Below are positions 8,830 through 16,659 of a stretch of DNA of 64,000 bases, one piece after another. The DNA is from Acidisarcina sp. (GTDB taxonomy: Bacteria; Acidobacteriota; Terriglobia; Terriglobales; Acidobacteriaceae). The stretch spans positions 124,001-188,000 of the forward strand of contig DATLIY010000009.1 of assembly GCA_035539175.1 (NCBI GenBank), given 5' to 3'. Below the pieces are notes generated by a model, which was not told the DNA's origin, did not search any database, and saw only the letters and a list, made by a program, of their open reading frames with translations. The translations under genes and the position numbers were made by a program. Position 1 is the first letter of the stretch. Every line of letters starts with the position of its first letter.

Positions 8830-9282
8830 TTATCGCGCCGTGATCTGACTCGAAATTCGCTCATATTGAGACTCCGTCAAAATCCCCCGGACCACCAGGT
8901 CATGCGTCGATTCATAGGGCCTGGCCTTCACGATCTGCTCCGCTTTCGCCTTGCTGATCCCCGGCAACGACGCCACCTTTTCAACCGTCGCAGTGTTCAG
9001 GTCCAGGCGATCCGGATTGGTCTGCAGGCCCTCTTTTACGCCTGCGGCCACCGCATTCAGTTTGCGCTGCGCGTCCGCCGTAGCCTCTTTCGTCTTGGAA
9101 GCAGCTTCCTGGGCGCCCTCTTTGATCTTGACCGTAGCCTCAGCCGATTTCTGCTGGATCTCCCTGTCCTGCTGCTCCGCTGTTTTGGGCTTCTCCTGGC
9201 AGGCCCCAATTCCAAAGACCAGGGGAAGCAGCAGAGCTCCCGCTTGAAGTATTCGTAGATGTTTGGCGCGTAATCTCTTCAT
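8830..9282 (-). CDS. Lipoprotein with C-terminal helix-hairpin-helix (ComEA-type) domain
   Basis: A 150-residue protein. The N terminus is a lipoprotein signal (ILQAGALLLPLVFGIGAC, lipid Cys about residue 28). A charged Lys/Glu/Ala helix (AEATVKIKEGAQEAASKTKEAT) resembles CsbD/late-embryogenesis-like helices. The C-terminal part is a ComEA-like HhH region (DLNTATVEKVASLPGISKAKAEQIVKARPY, about residues 93-123). In ComEA this domain binds DNA in the periplasm during uptake. An outer-surface DNA-uptake or envelope role is therefore possible, especially near a pilus operon, but this is inference. The domain call is secure; the function is not. Confidence 0.75.
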   Translation of the reverse strand: MKRLRAKHLRILQAGALLLPLVFGIGACQEKPKTAEQQDREIQQKSAEATVKIKEGAQEAASKTKEATADAQRKLNAVAAGVKEGLQTNPDRLDLNTATVEKVASLPGISKAKAEQIVKARPYESTHDLVVRGILTESQYERISSQITAR

Positions 9283-9525
9283 TTAGCGATCCTTACACTT
9301 AATCTAGCGGAGAGCGGCGGCCGCGTACATCAACCCCATAGAGAGATTGACAGGATCATCCTCAGGTTGCCCAATTTGGCCGTGTCGCAAAAAATAAATA
9401 TGTGTTCACGTACCACTTTTTGGGGATAACATAATCCGCGGACGGCCCCATCTACTGCGGGCCTGGCGAATCTTGGCCATGCCCGTGGCGATGAGATCGG
9501 CTCAAAGCGGCACCTGAGGTGATGT

Positions 9526-9801
9526 ATGAGCATCATTCCTCTTATGTGGGCCCTATGGGCAGGACTAACAACTCTCCTGTTGATTCTCCTGCTCTATCGC
9601 AGCAACCTCACGCGCTACGAAGAGGACCAGGTCTTTCTCGATGAATCTTCGGAGCACCATAACCAGGATAACCAGGCATTGCTGAGGAAGGTCAATCGCG
9701 TAACTCCCCTCGTGAAGATTGTTACGGTCTGCACCTGCGTGATGACAGCAGCGATTCTGGGGTTCTATGTGTGGGACGCTGTAAAGCAGTTCTACATGTA
9801 A
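9526..9801 (+). CDS. Small two-span membrane protein, unknown
   Basis: A 91-residue protein preceded by a GAGGTGATGT-type ribosome site. The first span is IPLMWALWAGLTTLLLILLLY (about 4-24) and the second VKIVTVCTCVMTAAILGFYVW (about 63-83). A polar, acidic linker between them contains RYEEDQVFLDESSEHHNQDNQ. No family is recognised. It is monocistronic, with hairpins downstream. Confidence 0.65.
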   Translation: MSIIPLMWALWAGLTTLLLILLLYRSNLTRYEEDQVFLDESSEHHNQDNQALLRKVNRVTPLVKIVTVCTCVMTAAILGFYVWDAVKQFYM

Positions 9802-9850
9802 CCAGATGTAACCAAGGATACGGAACCAGCGGCAAGTATCCAGAGATTTC

Positions 9851-9924
9851 GCATCGCCGGGATTTCCCCTCCCGGCGATGCACAACTAGCTCGGAGTTCT
9901 ACCAACCTCTGATTTTCAGAGGTT
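9851..9924. terminator. Two consecutive strong hairpins between convergent genes
   Basis: The first hairpin, at 9851-9881, has a perfect 12-bp stem (GCATCGCCGGGA / TCCCGGCGATGC) with a 7-nt loop. The second, at 9904-9924, has a perfect 9-bp stem (AACCTCTGA / TCAGAGGTT) with a TTT loop. Neither has a clean T tract. They separate the small membrane gene from the convergent yceI gene and may end or stabilise transcripts. Confidence 0.5.
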
Positions 9925-9966
9925 GCTAGCGTGTTGTCATTTCCCCAGATTCTGCCTTGAATCAGC

Positions 9967-10557
9967 TTAGTGAGCGGCCTCGATCGTGCCGTGCGTCACG
10001 ACGTCCACGTCTACTTGTTTGCCCGCCTTCAGCACAAAGTTGCTGGGATCTTTCATTCCCCAGTCCACATAGGGAACCACAAAGTGAGTGGTGGCAGCGA
10101 TCTTGTCTCCGTCCATCTGAACCTTCAGCCCCATGCGCAAGGCATGATCCGCACCGTGAATATTGAATGTGCCATCTACGGTCACATCCTGCATGCTGGC
10201 TGGCTTCGGCTCTCCTGCAATCTTTGCGGCGCGAAAGGATATCAGTGGATATCGATCGGTCTGCAGAACCTTCTTCTTCATCACCCCGTCGCGCATCGAG
10301 CTGCCGCTATCCCCGCTATCCGCATCCACCAGGAACTCGCCCTCCGCAAGGCCAACCGCCGGATCGAAGCTCATCTTTCCGGTCTTGAGCTTGAATGTCC
10401 CGTGGATGTTGTGCAGCGTGTCCGTCAACTTCCAGCGGATCTCCGTCTGCGCAGGATCCAGGCGAACCGTCATCTTTTGCGCATGCAACGCAGACCCAAA
10501 AGCAAGGAACAGCACGACAGCAGTCACAGGATAAAAATAGCGAGCAAAAGTTTTCAT
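9967..10557 (-). CDS. YceI family periplasmic lipid-binding protein (copy 1)
   Basis: About 196 residues with a signal peptide (ending FGSALHAQ) and the YceI lipocalin-like beta barrel: RLDPAQTEIRWKLTDTLHNIHGTFKLKTG, then MKKKVLQTDRYPLISFRA and GTFNIHGADHALRMGLKV. YceI proteins bind long isoprenoids or quinone-like lipids. Start chosen at the ATG at 10557, where the signal peptide begins. It lies 37 bp downstream of the FAD oxidoreductase gene on the same strand, so it is plausibly the last gene of the polyketide operon and could bind its amphiphilic product. That link is inference from order. A second YceI gene is at 23074. Confidence 0.88.
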   Translation of the reverse strand: MKTFARYFYPVTAVVLFLAFGSALHAQKMTVRLDPAQTEIRWKLTDTLHNIHGTFKLKTGKMSFDPAVGLAEGEFLVDADSGDSGSSMRDGVMKKKVLQTDRYPLISFRAAKIAGEPKPASMQDVTVDGTFNIHGADHALRMGLKVQMDGDKIAATTHFVVPYVDWGMKDPSNFVLKAGKQVDVDVVTHGTIEAAH

Positions 10558-10594
10558 GGATCTAACCTTGGTCAAGTGTACAAGCAGCGCGGTT

Positions 10595-11746
10595 CTACGT
10601 GCGTGCCGCCGAGGGTACCAGCATTCTCCAGCCCAGGTGCAGCCCGTCCTGCCGGACGAACCGCGGCAACGACTCCGCTCCCATGTGAACCTCGAGCAGC
10701 CGGGAAAACAATGCCGGTTCGCTGGCCAGTACCCGCATGGCACGGTTGCGAAAGAGCGGCCACCGATCCATCAGCAGCATCATTCGAGCCATCGTCATAG
10801 GCAGGTGCAGAATCGCCGGATGCCCCGCAGCATAGTGGGAGAGGTTGCCAACCTCTATCGCATCCGCAAGCAGTTGTGCCTGGCGAAAGACCATCGCCAG
10901 GCCCTCGCCGGTGATGGCATCGGCCGAGCCGGAGGCATCGCCGATCAGGGCTACCCGATCTCGTGCCACGCATCGCAACCGGCGTGTTGTGGTAATGGCT
11001 CCCCGCTGCTGGCTGGTTGTGTCCTGCCCCCGCAGCGCTTCGCGCAGATATGGGATGGAGTCCACCACCTGAACCATTCGCACCTGCGGATCGCTGGCGA
11101 TGGTTGCAACGCAGAGCTCCTCTTCTCCCACCGGCGTAACATAGGCCTGCCCGCACGCTCCCCAGTGAACCTCGACATTCTCGCTCCATGGCCGAACGCG
11201 AAAGTGGCGCCGGAAGCCGAAGCGTCTGCTGATGGTCGATCCAGCCTCCAGTCGAGCCCAGCGCCGCACGCCGGAGGCCTGGCCGTCGGCCCCGACAAGA
11301 TATCCGTACGCGCAGGGCCTGCCGTCCACTTGCACCTCTCCGCGCTGGCGAAGTTCCACGTGGACGCCCCACCGCAATTGGACTCCCAGAGCCAGGGCGC
11401 GTTCGATCAGAGCCTCGTGAAGGCGCACCCTGCGAACTCCCAGGCCGGCACCGTTGGCGAACTGTGCGGTGACGCAGTCCGTCCGGCCGCTGTTGCGATT
11501 GGCAAAGTGAATGCCGCGAAATTCCTTTCCATCCGCGGGTCCCAGGCTGATTCCGAGGCTGGCTAATTCTCCGCGAGAATCCGGCATCAGCCCCTCTCCA
11601 CAGGCCTTGTCGATCGGAGGGCGCAGGGCATCCACAACCACGACATCCACGCCCCTCTGTCGCAGCGCGATGGCAGCCGACAAGCCGGCGGGACCGCCGC
11701 CAACCACCAGCACCTCCGCACAGTTTGGAATCTGAGAGTCGCTCAT
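10595..11746 (-). CDS. FAD-dependent oxidoreductase/hydroxylase (geranylgeranyl-reductase-like)
   Basis: About 383 residues of the para-hydroxybenzoate hydroxylase-type flavoprotein fold. The N-terminal dinucleotide motif is EVLVVGGGPAGLSAAIAL. Then come DKACGEGLMPDSR, typical of geranylgeranyl-reductase-like enzymes, and YLVGADGQASGVRRW. The second FAD motif is RVALIGDASGSADAITGEGL near residue 295. The start ATG (11746) shares one base with the polyketide synthase stop (TGATG), so translation is coupled. In known bacterial type III polyketide operons a flavoprotein hydroxylates alkylresorcinols to quinols (Streptomyces srs type); that role is inferred here from position. The substrate is unknown. 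Confidence 0.85.
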   Translation of the reverse strand: MSDSQIPNCAEVLVVGGGPAGLSAAIALRQRGVDVVVVDALRPPIDKACGEGLMPDSRGELASLGISLGPADGKEFRGIHFANRNSGRTDCVTAQFANGAGLGVRRVRLHEALIERALALGVQLRWGVHVELRQRGEVQVDGRPCAYGYLVGADGQASGVRRWARLEAGSTISRRFGFRRHFRVRPWSENVEVHWGACGQAYVTPVGEEELCVATIASDPQVRMVQVVDSIPYLREALRGQDTTSQQRGAITTTRRLRCVARDRVALIGDASGSADAITGEGLAMVFRQAQLLADAIEVGNLSHYAAGHPAILHLPMTMARMMLLMDRWPLFRNRAMRVLASEPALFSRLLEVHMGAESLPRFVRQDGLHLGWRMLVPSAART

Positions 11747-12795
11747 CACCATTCCAGTAGCAGGATCTCCGCGCAAAAGCCCGGCCCCATGGCTGCAAGT
11801 ACGCTGCGAGTTCCCTTTGCAGGACGCTTGTGCTTCATGACGCCATCCAGAACAGTCAGCACTGAGGCCGACGACAAATTGCCGATCCGGCGCAAGGACG
11901 CCCAGGAATCGTCAAGCGCATTCTCCGTCAATCCTAGTGCTTCGGCCGTCGCATCCAGAACCTTGGGGCCTCCGGTGTGCATAATCCAGGTTCCGATGTC
12001 GGAGCGCTTCAACCCCTGCGTTGCCAGAAAAGCGTCCACGTCCCGGCCGAGGTTCTCCCGGACCACGTTGGGAACATCGGGCGAGAGCACCAGGTTGAAA
12101 CCTTTCTCCGAAATGTCCCAGCCCATGACCCGTTCCGTATTGGGGTAGAAGGAGGAGGTGCTGGCAACAATCTTCGGTCCCCGCAGCTTCGTTTCCTCGC
12201 CTGCTACCAGCACTGCCGCAGCGCCATCGCCGAAGAGGCCCGAACCGATCATGTTCGCCACGGTGAGGTCGTCCCGCTGCCAGGTAAGCGAGCACAGTTC
12301 CACACTGAGCAGGATCGCAACCTGGTCAGGATAGGCACGCACATAGTCCGCCGCACGGGCCAGGCCCGCCGCTCCCGCGACGCAGCCCAATCCGAAGATC
12401 GGATTGCGCTTGATATGCGGATTCAGGCTCATCTTATTGACCAGTCGTGCATCGATGGAGGGGCTGGCCACGCCGGTGACACTCACGAAGTAAAGAGCGC
12501 CCACGCGGTCCCGCCCTATGCCTGCCTGCTGCAGAACGCAATCGATCGCCTGCTCGCCAAGCTTCAGCGCCACCTCAATCCAGACATCGTTCGTTTTTCC
12601 CCAGGTATCCAGGGCGTAGTAGTCCTCCAATGGCCGCGCAAAATAGCGCCCATCTACACCAGTCCGCGAGAACAGGCGCTCCAGAACCGCCGCGTTCTCC
12701 ATTCCCTTATCCCAGTACTTTTCCAGTGCCGCTACGACTTCCTGCTGCGTGAAGTAGTGTGGTGGAAACGCTGTAGCAGTGGCTGCAATGCGCAT
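11746..12795 (-). CDS. Type III polyketide synthase (chalcone/stilbene synthase family)
   Basis: A 349-residue homodimeric ketosynthase that extends an acyl-CoA starter with malonyl-CoA without an acyl carrier protein. The catalytic triad is visible: Cys near residue 137 (FGLGCVAGAAG), His near 271 (IMHTGGPKV) and Asn near 306 (GNLSSASV). The C-terminal GPGFCAEILLLEW strand is typical of the family. The ATG at 12795 has a GAGAGG site 5 nt away and gives the usual length; in-frame codons further upstream are not used. It resembles bacterial alkylpyrone/alkylresorcinol synthases more than plant chalcone synthases, but product identity cannot be read from sequence. Coupled to the downstream FAD gene. 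Confidence 0.93.
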   Translation of the reverse strand: MRIAATATAFPPHYFTQQEVVAALEKYWDKGMENAAVLERLFSRTGVDGRYFARPLEDYYALDTWGKTNDVWIEVALKLGEQAIDCVLQQAGIGRDRVGALYFVSVTGVASPSIDARLVNKMSLNPHIKRNPIFGLGCVAGAAGLARAADYVRAYPDQVAILLSVELCSLTWQRDDLTVANMIGSGLFGDGAAAVLVAGEETKLRGPKIVASTSSFYPNTERVMGWDISEKGFNLVLSPDVPNVVRENLGRDVDAFLATQGLKRSDIGTWIMHTGGPKVLDATAEALGLTENALDDSWASLRRIGNLSSASVLTVLDGVMKHKRPAKGTRSVLAAMGPGFCAEILLLEW

Positions 12796-12963
12796 GTCCC
12801 TCTCGATCTTTCTTAACCCGATGAATCCTTCAGCATACGAGCACGGAGCAACCGCGACCTCCCGTGCGACCAATCGCGTTTCTTGCCATCAAACAACGGA
12901 AAACAGGAGCACAACCGAAAAACAGAACCGCAACTCATCCGGCCTGTCGCGGGCACAACTTTT

Positions 12964-14379
12964 TTAGATACTGGCCGCACGTCCCGCAAGTGCCAGTGCA
13001 TCTTTCCAGAACTGGAGCGAGGAATGCACCGCATCCATTACTTCTACGATGGCTGTGACGAACGCATCCAGGCTCTCTTCGCTAGCATTCAGGGGTGGGG
13101 CTGCTTTCAACACCAGGAAATTATTCCCGCATATCTGGGTCAGGATTCCATGTTCCCGATAGAGGCGCATCACCAGCATCTGGCCGAACATCGCAGGGTG
13201 CACGCGTGTAAATGCCTCAAAGGAGAGCCGCAACGTGAGCGACCTGGGCGGAGCAAACACGATACCGGAGAAGAATCCGGCGCCGCGCACCTCCGCAACC
13301 ATCTCGTAACCGGCAAGGGCCTCCCGCAGCCGCTGCCGAAACAGCTCGCCGAGTTCCATCGCGCGTTCGCCCAGAGCCTCGTCGTCGAGCACCTGCAAAG
13401 TGGCCAGTCCGGCGCGCATTGCCAGGCTATTTTCGCTGTAGGTGGAGGTGTGAACGATCGCCCGACGCAACGAGCCGTAGACACGCTCGTAGACTTCGTC
13501 GGTCATCAACACCGCGCCCGCCGGCACCAGTCCCCCGCTCATGGCTTTGGCCAGAATCACCATGTCCGGATCAAGCCCGTACTGCTGGCTCGCAAGAAAC
13601 GTGCCGGCACGATAGAGGCCGGTCTGCACCTCGTCCATCACCAGCAGGGTTCCATATTTGCGGCAGAGTGCCTGGGCGCCCTCCAGATAGCCCTTCGGAG
13701 GCAGAACAATCCCGCCTTCTCCCTGGATCGGTTCGAGGAAGAGCGCGGCAAACTTTTTAGTCTTCAGCAGTTTTTCGAGCGTGGCGAGATCCCCGAAGTT
13801 GACGAACGAGACCTCGGGCAGAAGCGGGCCGAATCCATCCGACCAGAAGCCGTGATCCATCAGCGACAATGCGCCGCACGACAGGCCGTGGAATGCCGCC
13901 TTTGCCGCCAGCAAGCCATTTCTCCGCGTAAAGGCACGCGAAAACTTGATTGCCGTCTCCACGCCCTCGCTGCCGGAACTGCAGAAATACGCCTTATTCA
14001 GGCGGCCTCCGGCCTTGCGGCAGAGGACCTCCGCAAGCTCGCCCGCGGTCTCGGCCACATGACTCTGAAGCATCGATGGGCCGTTGCGATCCAGCTCGCG
14101 ATGCAGCGCATCGAGGATCGCCGGATGATTATGCCCAACGTTGTACACGCAGTAGCCGGAGAGGAAGTCCAGGATGGTGCGTCCATCCTCGGTGAAGAGC
14201 TTCTCTCCGCGGCACTCGACGTACCGCGTATTCATTCCCAGCAGCTCGAGCAGCCGAACCCATTGCGGATTGACATGCGCGCCGTAATTCCCATTGGGAT
14301 CTGCATTTCCTTTAGGATTTGCGCTCGGGGTCACCTGCTTGGAAGGCGAGGAGGGCGTCCGGGCTGCGGAGTTTGGCAT
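12964..14379 (-). CDS. Class III PLP-dependent aminotransferase
   Basis: A 471-residue fold-type I enzyme of the ornithine/acetylornithine/4-aminobutyrate aminotransferase group. Visible motifs include FLSGYCVYNVGHNHP, YFCSSGSEGVETAIK (cofactor phosphate site), EPIQGEGGI, LVMDEVQTGLYRAG and ILAKAMSGGLVPAGA with the Schiff-base Lys near residue 277. The frame stays open for another 780 nt upstream, antisense to crcB, but the ATG at 14379 directly follows the operator-bearing promoter and is the natural start. The first 40 residues are a low-complexity Ser/Pro/Asn leader. It is 168 bp upstream of the polyketide synthase on the same strand and is probably cotranscribed; it may supply an amino or keto building block. 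The substrate is not deducible. Confidence 0.85.
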   Translation of the reverse strand: MPNSAARTPSSPSKQVTPSANPKGNADPNGNYGAHVNPQWVRLLELLGMNTRYVECRGEKLFTEDGRTILDFLSGYCVYNVGHNHPAILDALHRELDRNGPSMLQSHVAETAGELAEVLCRKAGGRLNKAYFCSSGSEGVETAIKFSRAFTRRNGLLAAKAAFHGLSCGALSLMDHGFWSDGFGPLLPEVSFVNFGDLATLEKLLKTKKFAALFLEPIQGEGGIVLPPKGYLEGAQALCRKYGTLLVMDEVQTGLYRAGTFLASQQYGLDPDMVILAKAMSGGLVPAGAVLMTDEVYERVYGSLRRAIVHTSTYSENSLAMRAGLATLQVLDDEALGERAMELGELFRQRLREALAGYEMVAEVRGAGFFSGIVFAPPRSLTLRLSFEAFTRVHPAMFGQMLVMRLYREHGILTQICGNNFLVLKAAPPLNASEESLDAFVTAIVEVMDAVHSSLQFWKDALALAGRAASI

Positions 14380-14406
14380 GTGGATTCGGTTTCCCCCGTC
14401 TGAATA

Positions 14407-14435
14407 AATATATGTGACAACAAATATTTTGTAAG
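14407..14435 (-). promoter_or_regulatory. Predicted promoter with MarR-type operator for the aminotransferase-PKS operon
   Basis: Inverted repeat ATATTTGT-TGTC-ACATATAT at 14408-14427 (7 of 8 arm positions match). It overlaps a candidate promoter: CTTACA (14435-14430), 17-nt spacer, TATATT (14412-14407), read on the minus strand. The 15-mer ACAAAATATTTGTTG (14432-14418) recurs exactly upstream of yceI at 22949-22963, where the inverted repeat has the same arm length and spacing. The site ends 28 nt before the ATG at 14379. Confidence 0.6.
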
Positions 14436-14550
14436 ACGTTTGGATTTCGTCTTCGTCAACCGGTTTGGAGGAGAATCGATGGGATAATTTTGTGAGAACA
14501 CCCGGGACGCGGCCATGCAAGGTATTGAGGCTGCGGGGAGTAAGTCGGAA

Positions 14551-14928
14551 ATGTCGAAATATCTTTGGGTGGGCATCGGCGGCTTTGCCGGCTCCATTGC
14601 ACGCTATGCCCTGGGAGTCTGGGTCTACAGCCGTATGGGCACTCGATTCCCCTACGGCACATTTGTCATAAATATTTCCGGCTGCTTTCTGATCGGCGCC
14701 ATCCTCACGGTGTTGGATGCGCGCATCGGGCTTTCTCCAGCGTGGAGGCTCGCGATTCCTATTGGCTTCATCGGAGCCTACACCACGTTTTCCACCTTCG
14801 AGTACGAGACGATACGGCTGGCACAGGCAGGAGAGACACAACTCGCTCTGCTGAACATTGCACTCAGCACCGTAGTGGGCTATTTTGCTGTGTGGATTGG
14901 CGTAATGGTCGGCCGAGTGCTGGCCTAG
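14551..14928 (+). CDS. crcB: Fluoride exporter CrcB (Fluc)
   Basis: About 125 residues with four hydrophobic helices forming a dual-topology dimeric fluoride channel. Signature segments are GGFAGSIARYALGVWV, FPYGTFVINISGCFLIGA (the pore Asn/Gly region) and GAYTTFSTFEYET (TTFSTF, the sodium/Phe-box motif). The ATG at 14551 has GGGGAG about 10 nt upstream and removes a 12-residue non-conserved extension. I looked for the fluoride riboswitch in the leader and did not find its conserved pattern. A DUF190 gene follows after 33 bp, a common crcB partner. Confidence 0.92.
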   Translation: MSKYLWVGIGGFAGSIARYALGVWVYSRMGTRFPYGTFVINISGCFLIGAILTVLDARIGLSPAWRLAIPIGFIGAYTTFSTFEYETIRLAQAGETQLALLNIALSTVVGYFAVWIGVMVGRVLA

Positions 14929-14961
14929 CCTCTCCCCCAGCCTCTCGTTAGGAGCGTACCT

Positions 14962-15306
14962 ATGCTCATGCCAGTCAAGGCGATCCGCGTCACCATGTAT
15001 CTGAAGGAAGACCGCGTTCCAGCCGTCCTTGATTTCCTGTTCCACCACGAGGTCGCGGGAGCAACTGCGGTACATGCGTTTGCCGGATTCGGGAGCCATC
15101 ACCACATGCACACCTCGGCTCTGGTTGACCTTTCGGTCGATCTTCCTGTCATTCTGCAATTTGTCGATACGCCGGATAAACTGGAACAGTGGTTTCCCAA
15201 ACTGGCCGAGACGGTCAAGGGCGGTTTGCTCTCCACGCAGGAAGTGCTGATCTTCCGTCCCCCGCCGCCCAAGCCTTCAGAGGACAGCGGTTCTCTGTTG
15301 AAGTGA
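14962..15306 (+). CDS. DUF190 family protein
   Basis: A 114-residue cytoplasmic protein with the DUF190 pattern: AIRVTMYLKEDRVPAVLDFLFHHEVAGATAVHAFAGFGSHHHMHT, then VILQFVDTPDKLEQW. The fold is PII-like (alpha-beta). DUF190 genes are often next to crcB and may help fluoride export or signal for it, but the biochemical role is unknown. The ribosome site is TAGGAG. Likely cotranscribed with crcB. Confidence 0.85.
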   Translation: MLMPVKAIRVTMYLKEDRVPAVLDFLFHHEVAGATAVHAFAGFGSHHHMHTSALVDLSVDLPVILQFVDTPDKLEQWFPKLAETVKGGLLSTQEVLIFRPPPPKPSEDSGSLLK

Positions 15307-15464
15307 ATGCAGGGTGAATTTCGCAAGGCGGTCGATTCCCCGCCAGACACAAGTTGACAAGGAGTGACGTTGCACACATCGCCCCGGAACGCCCCGGAGC
15401 AAAATAGGGAGGCTGGCAATCCAGGCTTCGTGCAATTCATTCGCCGATTGAGGAGTAAAAGCTA

Positions 15465-16451
15465 ATGAGTGATCTGGCTCCCCTTGCCGAGGGCGGTGTG
15501 GCTGAACCGCTGGTTGTGCATCCGCCCGACTTTCACGTCTTTGACAAGTTTCTCGTCCGCTGCAAGGACCTGCCCGCGATCAACGTGGCCGTCTGCTGGC
15601 CGCTCACCGATGTGGCCCTTTCTGGCGCGACGGAGGCCGCGGATGAGGGATTGATCGTGCCCGTCCTTGTGGGCCCGTTGGAACAGATGGAGGCGCTCGC
15701 CCGGTCGCTTAATCTGGACATCAGCAAATATCGCCTGATAAATGCCGCCAGTGAGAGCGAGGCAGCTACCAGGTCGGTGGCCCTCTGCCGCTCTGGCGAG
15801 TGCCAGGCGCTGATGAAGGGCAGCCTGCACACCGACGAACTGATTCAAGCCTGCCTGGACAAGGATCTGGGCCTGCGAGCCGGGCGGCTGATCAGCCATG
15901 TCTTCCTGCTGGATACGCCAGCTTACAATCGCACCCTCCTCATCACGGATGCTGCCATCAACATCTATCCCACGCTGGTGGACAAGGTTGATATCGTGCA
16001 AAACTGCATTAACCTGGCCCACGCTCTCGGCATCCCGGAACCGAAGGTCGCTCTGCTCTCCGCCGTAGAGACGGTAAGCCCAAAGATTCTCTCCACTCTG
16101 GATGCAGCCTCCCTCTGCAAGATGGCGGATCGCGGCCAGATCACGGGCGGTATCCTCGATGGCCCACTCGCCTTCGATACCGCGGTGAGCGCCCAGGCAG
16201 CAAAGATCAAGGGACTCGTCTCCAGCGTTGCCGGGGAGGCGGATATTCTCATGGTGCCCGATGTGGAATCGGGAAATATGCTTGCCAAGCAGTTGGAGTA
16301 TCTTGGCGGCGCCCAGTTAGCAGGCATCGTCGTCGGTAGCCGGGTGCCGATCATCCTCACCAGTCGCGCTGACTCCGCAGAGGCGAGACTCGCCTCGACA
16401 GCAGTCGCAGTCCTTCTCCACTATGCGAGTCTGGCAGCGCCGAAGGCCTAA
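15465..16451 (+). CDS. Phosphate acetyl/butyryltransferase
   Basis: A 328-residue short-type phosphotransacylase that interconverts acyl-CoA and acyl phosphate. Visible features: ALMKGSLHTDELIQA near the middle, VALLSAVETVSPKI, then GQITGGILDGPLAFDTAVS and ADILMVPDVESGNMLAKQL, all hallmarks of the PTA_PTB family. The first 30 residues carry no regulatory DRTGG domain. The usual kinase partner (ackA or buk) is not adjacent, so acetyl versus butyryl specificity is open. A strong hairpin follows the stop. Confidence 0.9.
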   Translation: MSDLAPLAEGGVAEPLVVHPPDFHVFDKFLVRCKDLPAINVAVCWPLTDVALSGATEAADEGLIVPVLVGPLEQMEALARSLNLDISKYRLINAASESEAATRSVALCRSGECQALMKGSLHTDELIQACLDKDLGLRAGRLISHVFLLDTPAYNRTLLITDAAINIYPTLVDKVDIVQNCINLAHALGIPEPKVALLSAVETVSPKILSTLDAASLCKMADRGQITGGILDGPLAFDTAVSAQAAKIKGLVSSVAGEADILMVPDVESGNMLAKQLEYLGGAQLAGIVVGSRVPIILTSRADSAEARLASTAVAVLLHYASLAAPKA

Positions 16452-16454
16452 GAG

Positions 16455-16483
16455 GATAGGGCCTCCGAAATGGAGGCCCTATC
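16455..16483 (+). terminator. Hairpin after the phosphotransacylase gene
   Basis: A perfect 12-bp stem (GATAGGGCCTCC / GGAGGCCCTATC) with a GAAAT loop begins four bases after the stop codon. There is no T tract, so it may act as a transcript stabiliser or weak terminator. Confidence 0.55.
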
Positions 16484-16562
16484 GGAATGAGACTGGGTTC
16501 GTGGCATGCCTGCAACATGCTGCTGCGGTGCTGTGTTGTCGTGGTAAAAGCAGGTCCTTCGC

Positions 16563-16622
16563 TTCGCTCAGGATGACAATAGTGGTGCGTTTCGCTAGTG
16601 GTGCGTTTCGCTCAGGATGACA
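16563..16622. repeat. Short intergenic repeat with TTCGCTCAGGATGACA motif
   Basis: TTCGCTCAGGATGACA occurs at 16563-16578 and 16607-16622. Between and overlapping them the 16-mer TAGTGGTGCGTTTCGC is tandemly duplicated at 16580-16595 and 16596-16611. A degenerate relative (CTTCGCTTAGGACGACA) lies near 37556. This looks like a dispersed intergenic element; no coding potential. Confidence 0.6.
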
Positions 16623-16659
16623 ACCTCAGCGGGAGTGCCGCCGACTACGTGTCCATCTG

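Noticed and set aside
12883-14403. Long plus-strand frame opposite the aminotransferase
   Set aside because: Mirror frame caused by GC-rich codon bias; no domain features, while the minus strand has full PLP-enzyme motifs.
14392-14550. Fluoride riboswitch upstream of crcB
   Set aside because: The conserved fluoride aptamer pattern was looked for and not found; the region is better explained by the divergent MarR-type promoter.
14380-15159. 260-codon upstream extension of the aminotransferase frame
   Set aside because: It runs antisense through crcB and DUF190, which have clear family features, and the promoter/operator lies just upstream of the ATG at 14379.
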